A stretch of 6,565 nucleotides of DNA from an uncultured Aliiroseovarius sp. (GCA_938023895.1 CALJDH010000031.1:1-6565); one strand, 5' to 3'. Counted from the first letter of the stretch, positions 1 through 5,812 are shown. Program-made: numbers and translations. The notes: generated by a model not told the origin, from the sequence alone.

Positions 1-1025
1 GCGTCTGTCACCATCGCCCCAATCCACATGCACAAAAGCGCAAGCCATGCGGTGCCGACGAAGATCGAGCCACCTGTGACGCCTGCGCCGATCGCGCAGC
101 CGCCGGCCAGCATCGCGCCGAAGCCCATCAAGACCGCGCCGGTCATGGAGCGACGCATGTTGGCCTCGCCCTCGAACCCTTGGAACTTGAACTCTCCGGC
201 CAGCCAGCTGGCGACGAAGGCCCCGATGACGACGCCGGGCACAAGACCCACGTCGAATTCCAGCACTGGATTCGACACAAGGAAGAACATAAGCGTGTTG
301 GCCGACGGGCCCGAGAAGGTGGCCGAGGTGACGGATACAGGCTCGAACGCGGCAAGGGACAGTTGATAGGTCAGCACCCAGCCAAGCGCCACGGCAAACC
401 CAACGCCCGAGCCGAAGATCAGGCGGCGCGGGCCGAGGCCTGCTTTGCGGGCGATCACGATGGCCAAGACTGCCGTCATCAATCCCAATGCAAGACCAGA
501 CCAGTCAGGCAGGCCAGCCAAGTTCAGCAGGTTTACGTTCACACCGCCCTCGGTCATCCAAAGGCGGGCAAGCTTGTCGCGGGTGGGGGCGAGCCAGCCG
601 TGCAGGCTCATCTGTGCGACCACGGCGAAGATCAGGCCGGATACGACGGAACGCAGGTTGCCCGTGGCGGCCAAGACCAGCAATCGGCCGGAACAGGCGC
701 GTGCCAGCACCATGCCGATCCCGAACAACAGCCCGCCGATGATTGCGCCAGACCAACTGCCGGTGACGGCCATCATGCGCGCGTCCTCGGTCCGCATCAG
801 ACCCATTAGGTTTGCGCCCTGAACCCAGACCAGCGCGGTCGAGAAGGTCAGAAGCCACACAGCGACCGAACTATCCATCATTCGCCGTGCGAACTCGACC
901 GCGGCTGCGCGCAGGCAAAAGCGCGAGCGCTGGGCCGAAACGCCAAAGACGATGCCAGTGATCAGGCCGAACAGGGCGGCTGTCGGGTTCTCTCCGATGC
1001 GGTCGATCAGGGGGACGATGTCCAT
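1..1025 (-). CDS. YeeE/YedE-family sulfur-compound (thiosulfate-type) permease, C-terminus beyond window
   Basis: Integral inner-membrane protein of the YeeE/YedE (TsuA-like) family, which imports thiosulfate or related sulfur compounds through a relay of conserved cysteines. 341 codons are visible with no stop; the frame runs off the left edge, so only a short C-terminal piece should be missing (family members are often about 350-400 residues). Three family cysteine motifs are present: SRFCLR (Cys37), ARACSGRLL (Cys111) and AGGCAIGAG (Cys310). These sit in two similar halves of hydrophobic, glycine-rich helices, as in fused YeeE proteins. The ATG at 1025 has a strong Shine-Dalgarno, AAGGAGG at 1031-1037 on the minus strand, five bases upstream. 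It is divergent from the MFS gene and shares its control region. The substrate is inferred from the family; some members have other sulfur or selenium roles. Confidence 0.9.
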   Translation of the reverse strand, partial: MDIVPLIDRIGENPTAALFGLITGIVFGVSAQRSRFCLRAAAVEFARRMMDSSVAVWLLTFSTALVWVQGANLMGLMRTEDARMMAVTGSWSGAIIGGLLFGIGMVLARACSGRLLVLAATGNLRSVVSGLIFAVVAQMSLHGWLAPTRDKLARLWMTEGGVNVNLLNLAGLPDWSGLALGLMTAVLAIVIARKAGLGPRRLIFGSGVGFAVALGWVLTYQLSLAAFEPVSVTSATFSGPSANTLMFFLVSNPVLEFDVGLVPGVVIGAFVASWLAGEFKFQGFEGEANMRRSMTGAVLMGFGAMLAGGCAIGAGVTGGSIFVGTAWLALLCMWIGAMVTD

Positions 1026-1042
1026 TAGGGCCTCCTTCAAGT

Positions 1043-1056
1043 TGGCGCAGTTTTAG
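1043..1056 (-). promoter_or_regulatory. Candidate -10 region of the yeeE-type gene
   Basis: Read on the minus strand, 1055-1050 is TAAAAC, matching TATAAT at four of six positions. A transcript would start near 1042-1043, about 17 bases before the ATG at 1025. No good -35 hexamer lies 17 bases upstream (AAGGTG), as expected if an activator at 1077-1090 replaces it. Inference from spacing only. Confidence 0.35.
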
Positions 1057-1076
1057 CGTCGTGGTCGGGCGTCACC

Positions 1077-1090
1077 TTGACCTATGTCAG
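1077..1090. promoter_or_regulatory. Crp/Fnr-family (FnrL/FixK/Dnr-type) binding box
   Basis: TTGAC-CTAT-GTCAG is a near-perfect dyad that fits the Crp/Fnr consensus TTGAY-N4-RTCAA at nine of ten specified positions (only the last base differs). Its centre, 1083.5, is 40.5-41.5 bases upstream of the start predicted for the yeeE-type gene, the classic class II activator position. The MFS promoter on the other strand is less well spaced. TTGACC at 1077-1082 could instead be a plain -35 for the MFS gene, so the assignment is likely but not certain. Confidence 0.5.
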
Positions 1091-1093
1091 AAA

Positions 1094-1115
1094 CGCATAT
1101 GCATTTGTGAATGCG
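1094..1115. repeat. Overlapping short inverted repeats in the divergent control region
   Basis: GCATT (1101-1105) and AATGC (1110-1114) form a perfect five-base inverted repeat around TGTG. CGCAT (1094-1098) also mirrors ATGCG (1111-1115). The block lies four bases beyond the Crp/Fnr-like box and between it and the MFS start, so it could be an operator for a second regulator. No regulator gene is visible in the window, and I do not recognise the motif. Confidence 0.35.
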
Positions 1116-1158
1116 ATTTGCGCTCGCCAAAGCTCGATTTCGGGCGTAAGGCAGGCGG

Positions 1159-2394
1159 ATGAGACACCAGATCCTGACCCTTGACGAAGCTCGCACGCTG
1201 CCCTTCTGGCGGCGCCCCATCTTCCTGTTGATGCTGATGGCGGCAGGGATGCCGATTGCGTTCTTCACTTGGTCGGCGCTTCTGAACAACTTCGTGATCG
1301 AGGCGGCGGACTTCACCGGGGTCGAGATCGGTTGGCTGCACACCGTGCGCGAAATTCCGGGCTTCTTGGCCATTGGCGTGATCGCCCTGTTGATGCTGTT
1401 TCGGGAACAGGTGTTGGGCGTTGTGTCATTGGGCCTGTTGGGTGCAGCGACCGCAATCACCGCGTGGTTCCCGAGTTTTGGCGGCATCCTGACCGTGACA
1501 ATGCTCAGCTCGATCGGGTTTCACTATTTTGAAACGGTGAATCAGTCGCTTCAATTGCAATGGATCGACAAGAAGAAGGCGCCGCAAATGCTGGGCTGGA
1601 TCATGTCGATCGGGTCGGCGGCAGCGCTGGTCAGCTATGGCCTTTTGGTGCTGACGTGGAAGACCTTCGACCTGAGCTACAACCTTGTCTACATGATCGC
1701 GGGCGGCACCACGCTGGCCATCGCGATCTTCGCCTATTTCGCTTATCCGCAGTTCGAAAGCCCCGAGCCGCAACTGAAGCAATTCGTGCTGCGCCGCCGG
1801 TATTGGCTGTACTATGCGCTGCAATTTATGGCGGGTGCGCGGCGTCAGATTTTCGTGGTCTTCGCGGCCTTCATGATGGTCGAGCGCTTCGGCTTCGAAG
1901 TGCACGAGGTCACGGCGCTGTTTCTGATAAATTATGTTGCCAACATCTTCTTCGCCCCTTTGATGGGGAAAGCCGTTTCTGTCTGGGGCGAGCGGCGCGC
2001 GCTGGCGTTCGAGTATGTCGGTCTGATCTGCGTGTTCCTTGCCTATGGCGGAATTTACTATTTCGGCTGGGGCGTGGTGCTGGCGGCTGCACTCTATGTG
2101 CTTGACCATCTGTTCTTCGCGCTGGCCTTTGCGCTGAAAACCTACTTCCAGAAGATCGCCGATCCGCAGGATATTGCCCCCACGGCCGCTGTCGCTTTTA
2201 CCATCAACCACATTGCGGCCGTCTTCCTGCCTGCGCTGCTTGGATATCTCTGGGTGGTGTCGCCGGGGGCTGTGTTCGGACTGGCCGCTGCTATGGCTGG
2301 CGTTTCGCTTGGCTTGGCCTTGCTGATCCCACGCCACCCTGAAAAGGGCAATGAAACGATCCTGACCCATATGCAGGCGCGTGCGGCAGGATAG
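1159..2394 (+). CDS. Major facilitator superfamily transporter, substrate unknown
   Basis: A 411-residue, very hydrophobic protein with about twelve predicted membrane helices in two six-helix halves. The first helix begins near residue 21 and a charged linker lies around residues 198-213 (ending RRRYW). MFS motif A is recognisable after the eighth helix as GKAVSVWGERRAL (residues 270-282). A matching loop in the first half carries REIPGF (64-69) rather than a standard motif A, so this is a divergent MFS branch and the substrate cannot be named. The ATG at 1159 has a moderate Shine-Dalgarno (AAGG, 1148-1151) seven bases upstream, and the first helix follows soon after. It is divergent from the yeeE-type permease, so a related solute or shared regulation is possible. 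That is inference. Confidence 0.85.
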   Translation: MRHQILTLDEARTLPFWRRPIFLLMLMAAGMPIAFFTWSALLNNFVIEAADFTGVEIGWLHTVREIPGFLAIGVIALLMLFREQVLGVVSLGLLGAATAITAWFPSFGGILTVTMLSSIGFHYFETVNQSLQLQWIDKKKAPQMLGWIMSIGSAAALVSYGLLVLTWKTFDLSYNLVYMIAGGTTLAIAIFAYFAYPQFESPEPQLKQFVLRRRYWLYYALQFMAGARRQIFVVFAAFMMVERFGFEVHEVTALFLINYVANIFFAPLMGKAVSVWGERRALAFEYVGLICVFLAYGGIYYFGWGVVLAAALYVLDHLFFALAFALKTYFQKIADPQDIAPTAAVAFTINHIAAVFLPALLGYLWVVSPGAVFGLAAAMAGVSLGLALLIPRHPEKGNETILTHMQARAAG

Positions 2395-2397
2395 GCG

Positions 2398-2432
2398 GGA
2401 AACGGCACGCCCTTGAAAGGGTCGGAGTTTCC
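2398..2432 (+). terminator. Nested stem-loop after the MFS gene, weak terminator candidate
   Basis: GGAAAC (2398-2403) pairs with GTTTCC (2427-2432). Inside, CCCT (2410-2413) pairs with AGGG (2418-2421) around TGAA. It starts four bases after the stop codon at 2392-2394, but no T-run follows, so intrinsic termination would be inefficient. Confidence 0.35.
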
Positions 2433-2455
2433 TTACTCGTCGGATCATCTGCAAT

Positions 2456-2485
2456 CTGACACATTGGCCATGTTCGCCTTATGGT
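2456..2485 (+). promoter_or_regulatory. Candidate sigma-70 promoter for the 181-residue membrane protein gene
   Basis: CTGACA (2456-2461, five of six with TTGACA) is followed after 18 bases by TATGGT (2480-2485, four of six with TATAAT). Transcription would start near 2492, giving a leader of about 36 bases before the TTG start at 2528. Confidence 0.4.
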
Positions 2486-2527
2486 GGGCGCTGATTTTGT
2501 GTCCTGTATTCATTCAAGAGATCCGAT

Positions 2528-3073
2528 TTGAGCACCAATCTAGAGTTCTATTCGCGCTTCGACGCGATTGACATCGACTATGCCCTGCGTGCTCTTTCTG
2601 CCGAACGACGGCGGCGCGCTGAAGGGTGGGGCAGGCAGGTCCGAACGACCATCCTGATCGCCGCCTTCGTATGCGTCTCGGCCATTGTTACGTTTGCCAG
2701 TGATGCCAGTATGTGGACCCTTCTGTCCTTCATGTTGCTGATGGGCGCGGGGCTGTTGGTTATCCGACAAAGCCGGAACTCCTATATCAAAACACTCAGC
2801 CGGTCGCGGATGCGCGAAGGAGTGGCGCGGATCGTGCTGTCTCCGCTGGGGATGCGGATCACGCATCCGGGGTATGAGGTGCTGATCTCGTGGAGCCATA
2901 TGGAAGGCGTGCTTGTGACCGAACACGGGTTGCTGTTGCTGATCGACGCCTATGACTATTGCCCGATCGAAAAATCCGCTTTCAATGGCGATGTACATAT
3001 GAACGAAGTTGCCGCTCAGATCGAGGCATGGCGCAGCGCGACAAGTTCAGACACATCCCCGCCAGATGCTTGA
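2528..3073 (+). CDS. Two-helix membrane protein with YcxB-like C-terminal domain
   Basis: A 181-residue protein of unknown function. A short N-terminal segment (1-39) ends in an arginine-rich stretch, RRRR at 27-30. Two hydrophobic helices follow, about 40-57 and 63-79, and then a soluble tail of about 100 residues. The tail has the outline of the YcxB-like C-terminal domain: a glycine-led strand (LGMRITHPG), a tryptophan strand (ISWSHMEGV), a hydrophobic strand, and a PIEKSAF-type segment resembling the family's pipkraF element. I propose this from pattern only. Both termini would be cytoplasmic by the positive-inside rule. The start is TTG: no in-frame ATG or GTG lies between it and the upstream stop at 2492-2494, and the next in-frame ATG falls after the first helix. 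A weak AGAG (2517-2520) is seven bases upstream. It ends 52 bases before prmA. Confidence 0.75.
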   Translation: MSTNLEFYSRFDAIDIDYALRALSAERRRRAEGWGRQVRTTILIAAFVCVSAIVTFASDASMWTLLSFMLLMGAGLLVIRQSRNSYIKTLSRSRMREGVARIVLSPLGMRITHPGYEVLISWSHMEGVLVTEHGLLLLIDAYDYCPIEKSAFNGDVHMNEVAAQIEAWRSATSSDTSPPDA

Positions 3074-3098
3074 CCCGCCCAGATCGGGGCGCTAGGGC
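3070..3098 (+). promoter_or_regulatory. Candidate promoter of prmA overlapping the upstream stop codon
   Basis: TTGACC (3070-3075) is followed after exactly 17 bases by TAGGGC (3093-3098). The -35 is good; the -10 is weak against the E. coli consensus but resembles -10 elements seen in high-GC alphaproteobacteria. Transcription would start near 3105, about 20 bases before the prmA ATG. The TGA of the preceding gene lies inside the -35. Confidence 0.4.
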
Positions 3099-3125
3099 AC
3101 AAGGGCTTGTTTGAAAGGACACAAC

Positions 3126-3995
3126 ATGCCCACTTGGACCGCTTTGACCACCGTGAATGGACAAGATGACGCCGAAGCCCTTGGGCTGGCGATGGAAAAC
3201 CTTGTGCCGGAACCCACGGGCATCGGTGTGTTCGAGGTCGAAGATGACAGCGGAATCTGGGAGGTCGGAGGCTATTTTGTCGAAGAACCCGATGCGGCTG
3301 GGCTTGCGCTGCTGGCTTCTATGCATGGCGCGAATGATTTCAGTGTGTCCGAACTGCCCGAGGTCGACTGGGTGGCGCATGTGAAACGCGAGCTGGCCCC
3401 CGTCGAAGCGGGCCGTTTCTTCGTCTACGGCAGTCATGATGCAGCATCCCTGCCAGAAGATAAGATCGGGTTGCTGATTGATGCGGCGATGGCCTTTGGG
3501 ACAGGGCATCACGGCACCACCCTGGGCTGCCTACGGGCTTTGGATCACTTGGCCCAAGGTGGCTTTGTGGGTGAAAACGTGGCGGATATCGGCTGCGGCA
3601 CGGCTGTTCTTGCCATGGCAGCGGCCAAGATTTGGCCCAACCCCGTGATTGCCAGCGACATTGATGAGGTCGCCGTGGATGTTGCCCGTGCCAACGTGAC
3701 GGCCAATGCGCTTGAGGATCGCGTCGAGTGCATTGAAGCTGCAGGGTTCGGAGCCGACGGGATTGCCGCGCGGGCTCCGTTCGATCTTGTTTTTGCGAAC
3801 ATTCTGAAGGGACCACTGATCGGTCTGGCCCCGGATATGGGCCGGAATATCGGTGAAAATGGCTATGCGATCTTGTCGGGGATTCTTAACCCTCAGGCTG
3901 AAGATGTACTGGCGGCCTACACTCAAAGCGGGTTCAAGTTGACCTTGCGTGAAGAAATCGGGGACTGGACCACGTTGATTTTGCAGAAAAAATGA
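3126..3995 (+). CDS. prmA: Ribosomal protein L11 methyltransferase PrmA
   Basis: A SAM-dependent methyltransferase that methylates ribosomal protein L11 on lysine side chains and its N-terminal amino group, acting in the cytoplasm. At 289 residues it is full length (E. coli PrmA is 293). An N-terminal L11-recognition domain (about 1-95) precedes the catalytic domain. Catalytic-domain motifs are AMAFGTGHHGTT (121-132), SAM-binding motif I DIGCGTAVLA (154-163), the acidic SDID (177-180) contacting SAM ribose, and ANILKGPL (224-231), the family's ANILAGPL signature. The 128-130 positions read HHG where E. coli has THP, a variant I recall as usual in this group. ATG at 3126 is chosen over an in-frame TTG at 3111 because AAGGA (3115-3119) sits six bases before it. 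The gene stands alone between candidate promoters. L11 methylation is dispensable in E. coli. Confidence 0.95.
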   Translation: MPTWTALTTVNGQDDAEALGLAMENLVPEPTGIGVFEVEDDSGIWEVGGYFVEEPDAAGLALLASMHGANDFSVSELPEVDWVAHVKRELAPVEAGRFFVYGSHDAASLPEDKIGLLIDAAMAFGTGHHGTTLGCLRALDHLAQGGFVGENVADIGCGTAVLAMAAAKIWPNPVIASDIDEVAVDVARANVTANALEDRVECIEAAGFGADGIAARAPFDLVFANILKGPLIGLAPDMGRNIGENGYAILSGILNPQAEDVLAAYTQSGFKLTLREEIGDWTTLILQKK

Positions 3996-4001
3996 TGAAA
4001 A

Positions 4002-4039
4002 TGTGGCGGGAAACAGTGGGTTTCCTAGTAATTGCCACA
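4002..4039 (+). terminator. Two-tier stem-loop after prmA, possible terminator
   Basis: TGTGGC (4002-4007) pairs with GCCACA (4034-4039), and inside it GGAAAC (4009-4014) pairs with GTTTCC (4020-4025) around AGTGG. TAGTAATT (4026-4033) bulges on one side only. The structure begins seven bases after the prmA stop and lacks a T-run, so it may protect the 3' end rather than terminate. Its right arm overlaps the candidate promoter of the next gene. Confidence 0.4.
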
Positions 4040-4060
4040 AATTTGCTTTAATCTGACAAT
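4032..4060 (+). promoter_or_regulatory. Candidate promoter of the 115-residue membrane protein gene
   Basis: TTGCCA (4032-4037) is followed after 17 bases by GACAAT (4055-4060, four of six with TATAAT). It sits in an AT-rich stretch with two eight-base palindromes, CAAATTTG (4038-4045) and ACAATTGT (4056-4063). A transcript would begin near 4067, leaving a leader of roughly 40 bases. Confidence 0.35.
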
Positions 4061-4105
4061 TGTAACCATTTTTAATTCTGGCTCTTCAACTGGGGGAAGT
4101 TGACC

Positions 4106-4453
4106 ATGGCCGATGCTCAAGTAAGAGATTTTGAAAAACGCGTGCGGCAGATTGATCGCCGTCATCACAAATTGGCCCGAGGCTATGTTCACTTGGTTGA
4201 GCGTGACGGGCTTTTAGTTCCAGAAACCGGAAGCTACAAAAGCCGCGGATTTCCGCTGCGTGCGATACTGCTCGCTCTGATTGGATTTGTTTTGTTCAAA
4301 GGTATTATCGTAAGTCAGGTTGGTGTTTCCAGCTACTCCGCACGGCTTGAAAGCCTTGCTGAGGGTGGAGTGATTGAACAAGCCGGTGCATGGCTGATGC
4401 AAATTGATCCGTTCACGCTTGGCGTTGCCGAATTCATCGTAAGCCTGTTCTGA
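4106..4453 (+). CDS. Small single-helix membrane protein, function unknown
   Basis: I do not recognise a family for this 115-residue protein. The N-terminal 52 residues are highly charged and basic (RDFEKRVRQIDRRHHK at 7-22) and probably cytoplasmic and helical. One hydrophobic helix spans about 53-74 (begins AILLALIGFVLF). The rest (75-115) is mildly amphipathic, with a second weakly hydrophobic end (FTLGVAEFIVSLF, 103-115) that could touch the membrane. There is no cysteine, signal-peptidase site or catalytic motif. ATG at 4106 is preferred to an in-frame TTG at 4100 because purine-rich GGGGGAAG (4092-4099) lies six bases before it. Codon choice is less GC-rich than in neighbouring genes. 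With its own candidate promoter and a strong terminator, it appears to be a separate transcription unit. A membrane anchor or small regulatory subunit is conceivable, but nothing here proves it. Confidence 0.8.
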   Translation: MADAQVRDFEKRVRQIDRRHHKLARGYVHLVERDGLLVPETGSYKSRGFPLRAILLALIGFVLFKGIIVSQVGVSSYSARLESLAEGGVIEQAGAWLMQIDPFTLGVAEFIVSLF

Positions 4454-4469
4454 ACAGCCGCTGCTGTTC
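4452..4469 (+). repeat. Stem-loop overlapping the stop codon of the small membrane protein gene
   Basis: GAACAGC (4452-4458) and GCTGTTC (4463-4469) make a perfect seven-base stem with a CGCT loop. The left arm contains the last two bases of the TGA stop. No T-run follows. It lies 14 bases before the strong terminator, so the transcript would end in two consecutive hairpins. Confidence 0.5.
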
Positions 4470-4483
4470 TGTCTGGTTAGACT

Positions 4484-4517
4484 GAAAACCCATTCAGAGC
4501 GCTCTGGATGGGTTTTC
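4484..4517 (+). terminator. Strong intrinsic terminator, probably bidirectional
   Basis: A 15-base-pair stem (4484-4498 with 4503-4517) has a single G-T wobble and a GCGC loop. The outer end of the stem is AAAACCC on the left and GGGTTTT on the right, giving a T-run for plus-strand transcripts and one for minus-strand transcripts. It lies 30 bases after the stop of the 115-residue gene and isolates it from fdxE. Confidence 0.85.
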
Positions 4518-4558
4518 CCTATTCGGACCTCAATCATCTTTGTAAATCTCATGCGACA

Positions 4559-4588
4559 TTTTTCGCCGCTTTTAGGCTCGAAAAAGCG
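4559..4588. promoter_or_regulatory. Interlocked inverted repeats upstream of fdxE
   Basis: Two perfect seven-base inverted repeats overlap: TTTTTCG (4559-4565) with CGAAAAA (4579-4585), and CGCTTTT (4567-4573) with AAAAGCG (4582-4588). Their right arms share 4582-4585, so in RNA or single-stranded DNA only one could form at a time. They lie 94 bases before the fdxE start in the only sizeable non-coding gap ahead of it, and could be an operator or part of a leader. The rest of 4518-4681 holds no convincing gene; the fdxE promoter must be here, but I cannot place it confidently. Confidence 0.4.
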
Positions 4589-4657
4589 CCTTATCGTTGC
4601 TATCTGGTCTGTCGAATGAAATGACCGTAGCCCGTGCGCCCTTCAAATCGCACGTGA

Positions 4658-5004
<347 letters not shown>

Positions 5005-5005
<1 letters not shown>

Positions 5006-5721
5006 TGCGCGGCGTCGCAGCCGCACTTCTATCCCTGTGTCTGGCCGCCCCTGCTGCGGCCGACATTGCCGCAGCGCGCTACGTTGAGCCGACGGATCGC
5101 TATGGACACGGCGCCGTGCCGGGCGGAGAATACGGCGCTCTTGAGGTCGCGCTGGGTGATGGCACCCGTCTTTTGGCACGCGTGACCGGGGGCGTTTTCG
5201 AAGACACCGCCCCGCGCCTGCATGACGTCGACGGGGACGGCGCGCCCGAGGTCGTCACGGTTTTCAGTGGTGACAACACCGGCGCAATGATCCGTATCTT
5301 TGGGCTGCAGGGTGGCACGCTGACTGCTCTGGGTAACAACGCCCCCATCGGCACGCGCCACCGCTGGCTGGCCGTGGCCGGGATTGCCGATTTCAACGGC
5401 GACGGGCTGGACGAGATCGCCTATGTTGACCGCCCTCATTTGGCCCGGCGTTTGCGGTTGGTAACTGTGGATGCATCGCAAGAGCCGCTGGCCTTCAAAG
5501 AAATCGCTTCTGTAGGCGGGCTGACCAACCACAAATATGGCAGCCCCGACATCGAAGGCGGGGTGCGCATCTGCCCCGACCAACCGCCGGTGGTTGTCAC
5601 CGCCAGCGCCAACTGGTCCCGCGTCATGGAAGCACGCCTGATCGACGGCGAATTCGAGATTGGTCCGATCGACAAATACACCGGTCCAAGTAGCCTCGCC
5701 GCAGCGCTACGCTGCGACTGA
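5005..5721 (+). CDS. Exported FG-GAP/VCBS-repeat protein
   Basis: A 238-residue protein with a classic Sec signal peptide: Arg2, hydrophobic core 4-15, and a probable signal peptidase I site after APAAA, at residue 19. The mature part contains two integrin-like calcium-binding repeats, DVDGDGAPE (74-82) and DFNGDGLDE (129-137), each followed by a beta strand pair. A third blade-like segment (about 183-219) lacks the aspartates, so it resembles part of a small beta-propeller. Two cysteines remain after cleavage, Cys190 and the penultimate Cys237, which could form a disulfide in the periplasm. The start ATG overlaps the fdxE stop (TGATG), so translation is probably coupled; no separate Shine-Dalgarno stands out. 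Such repeats usually mediate binding rather than catalysis; the ligand is unknown. The last codons form a terminator-like stem. Confidence 0.85.
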
Positions 5722-5729
5722 CCTTTTTT
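5700..5729 (+). terminator. Terminator-like stem built into the end of the FG-GAP gene
   Basis: CGCAGCG (5700-5706) and CGCTGCG (5710-5716) form a perfect seven-base stem with a CTA loop, encoded by the last codons before the TGA at 5719-5721. A run of six T (5724-5729) follows seven bases later. The gap between stem and T-run is longer than ideal, so efficiency may be moderate. It probably closes the fdxE transcript ahead of the convergent purD. Confidence 0.55.
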
Positions 5730-5737
5730 CTTGTCTG

Positions 5738-5812
5738 AAATATCCTGGGGTGGCGTCAAATCGAAGATTTGGCGCAAGGGGCAAAGCCCCCGACAGGCTC
5801 GCGTAGCGAGTC
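5738..5812. repeat. Palindrome mosaic between convergent genes, REP-like
   Basis: Three hairpins stand in a row. GCGTCAAATC (5753-5762) pairs with GATTTGGCGC (5766-5775), with one wobble and a GAA loop. GGGGC (5778-5782) pairs with GCCCC (5786-5790), loop AAA. GGCTCGC (5796-5802) pairs with GCGAGTC (5806-5812), with one wobble and a GTA loop. AAATATCC (5738-5745) precedes them; on the purD strand it reads GGATATTT after the hairpins. I recall similar hairpin plus GGATATTT units downstream of many genes in Rhodobacteraceae, which would make this a dispersed intergenic repeat and possible purD 3'-end signal. The recollection is not verified here. Confidence 0.5.

Noticed and set aside
180..822. 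Several plus-strand open frames opposite the yeeE-type gene
   Set aside because: They encode low-complexity charged or proline-rich sequence without motifs, and the minus strand carries conserved YeeE cysteine motifs throughout this span.
1426..2454. A 342-codon open frame on the minus strand opposite the MFS gene
   Set aside because: Its translation is rich in Arg, His and Gln with no family features, while the plus strand encodes a clear twelve-helix transporter. It is the usual antisense frame of a high-GC gene.
2395..2527. Possible small RNA in the gap after the MFS gene
   Set aside because: Only a weak hairpin and one candidate promoter are seen. The promoter points to the next gene, and no terminator follows to define a separate RNA.
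3076..3091. CGCCC/GGGCG hairpin between the YcxB-like gene and prmA as a terminator
   Set aside because: The stem is only five base pairs, has no T-run and lies within the spacer of the candidate prmA promoter. Such pairings are common in high-GC DNA.
3111..3125. Upstream TTG start for prmA adding five residues
   Set aside because: The AAGGA ribosome site lies after this TTG and is properly spaced for the ATG at 3126, and the 289-residue product fits the family length.
4551..4619. A 22-codon ORF upstream of fdxE, considered as a leader peptide
   Set aside because: There is no Shine-Dalgarno before its ATG, the transcript start is unknown, and the sequence shows no regulatory codon run. It is likely chance.
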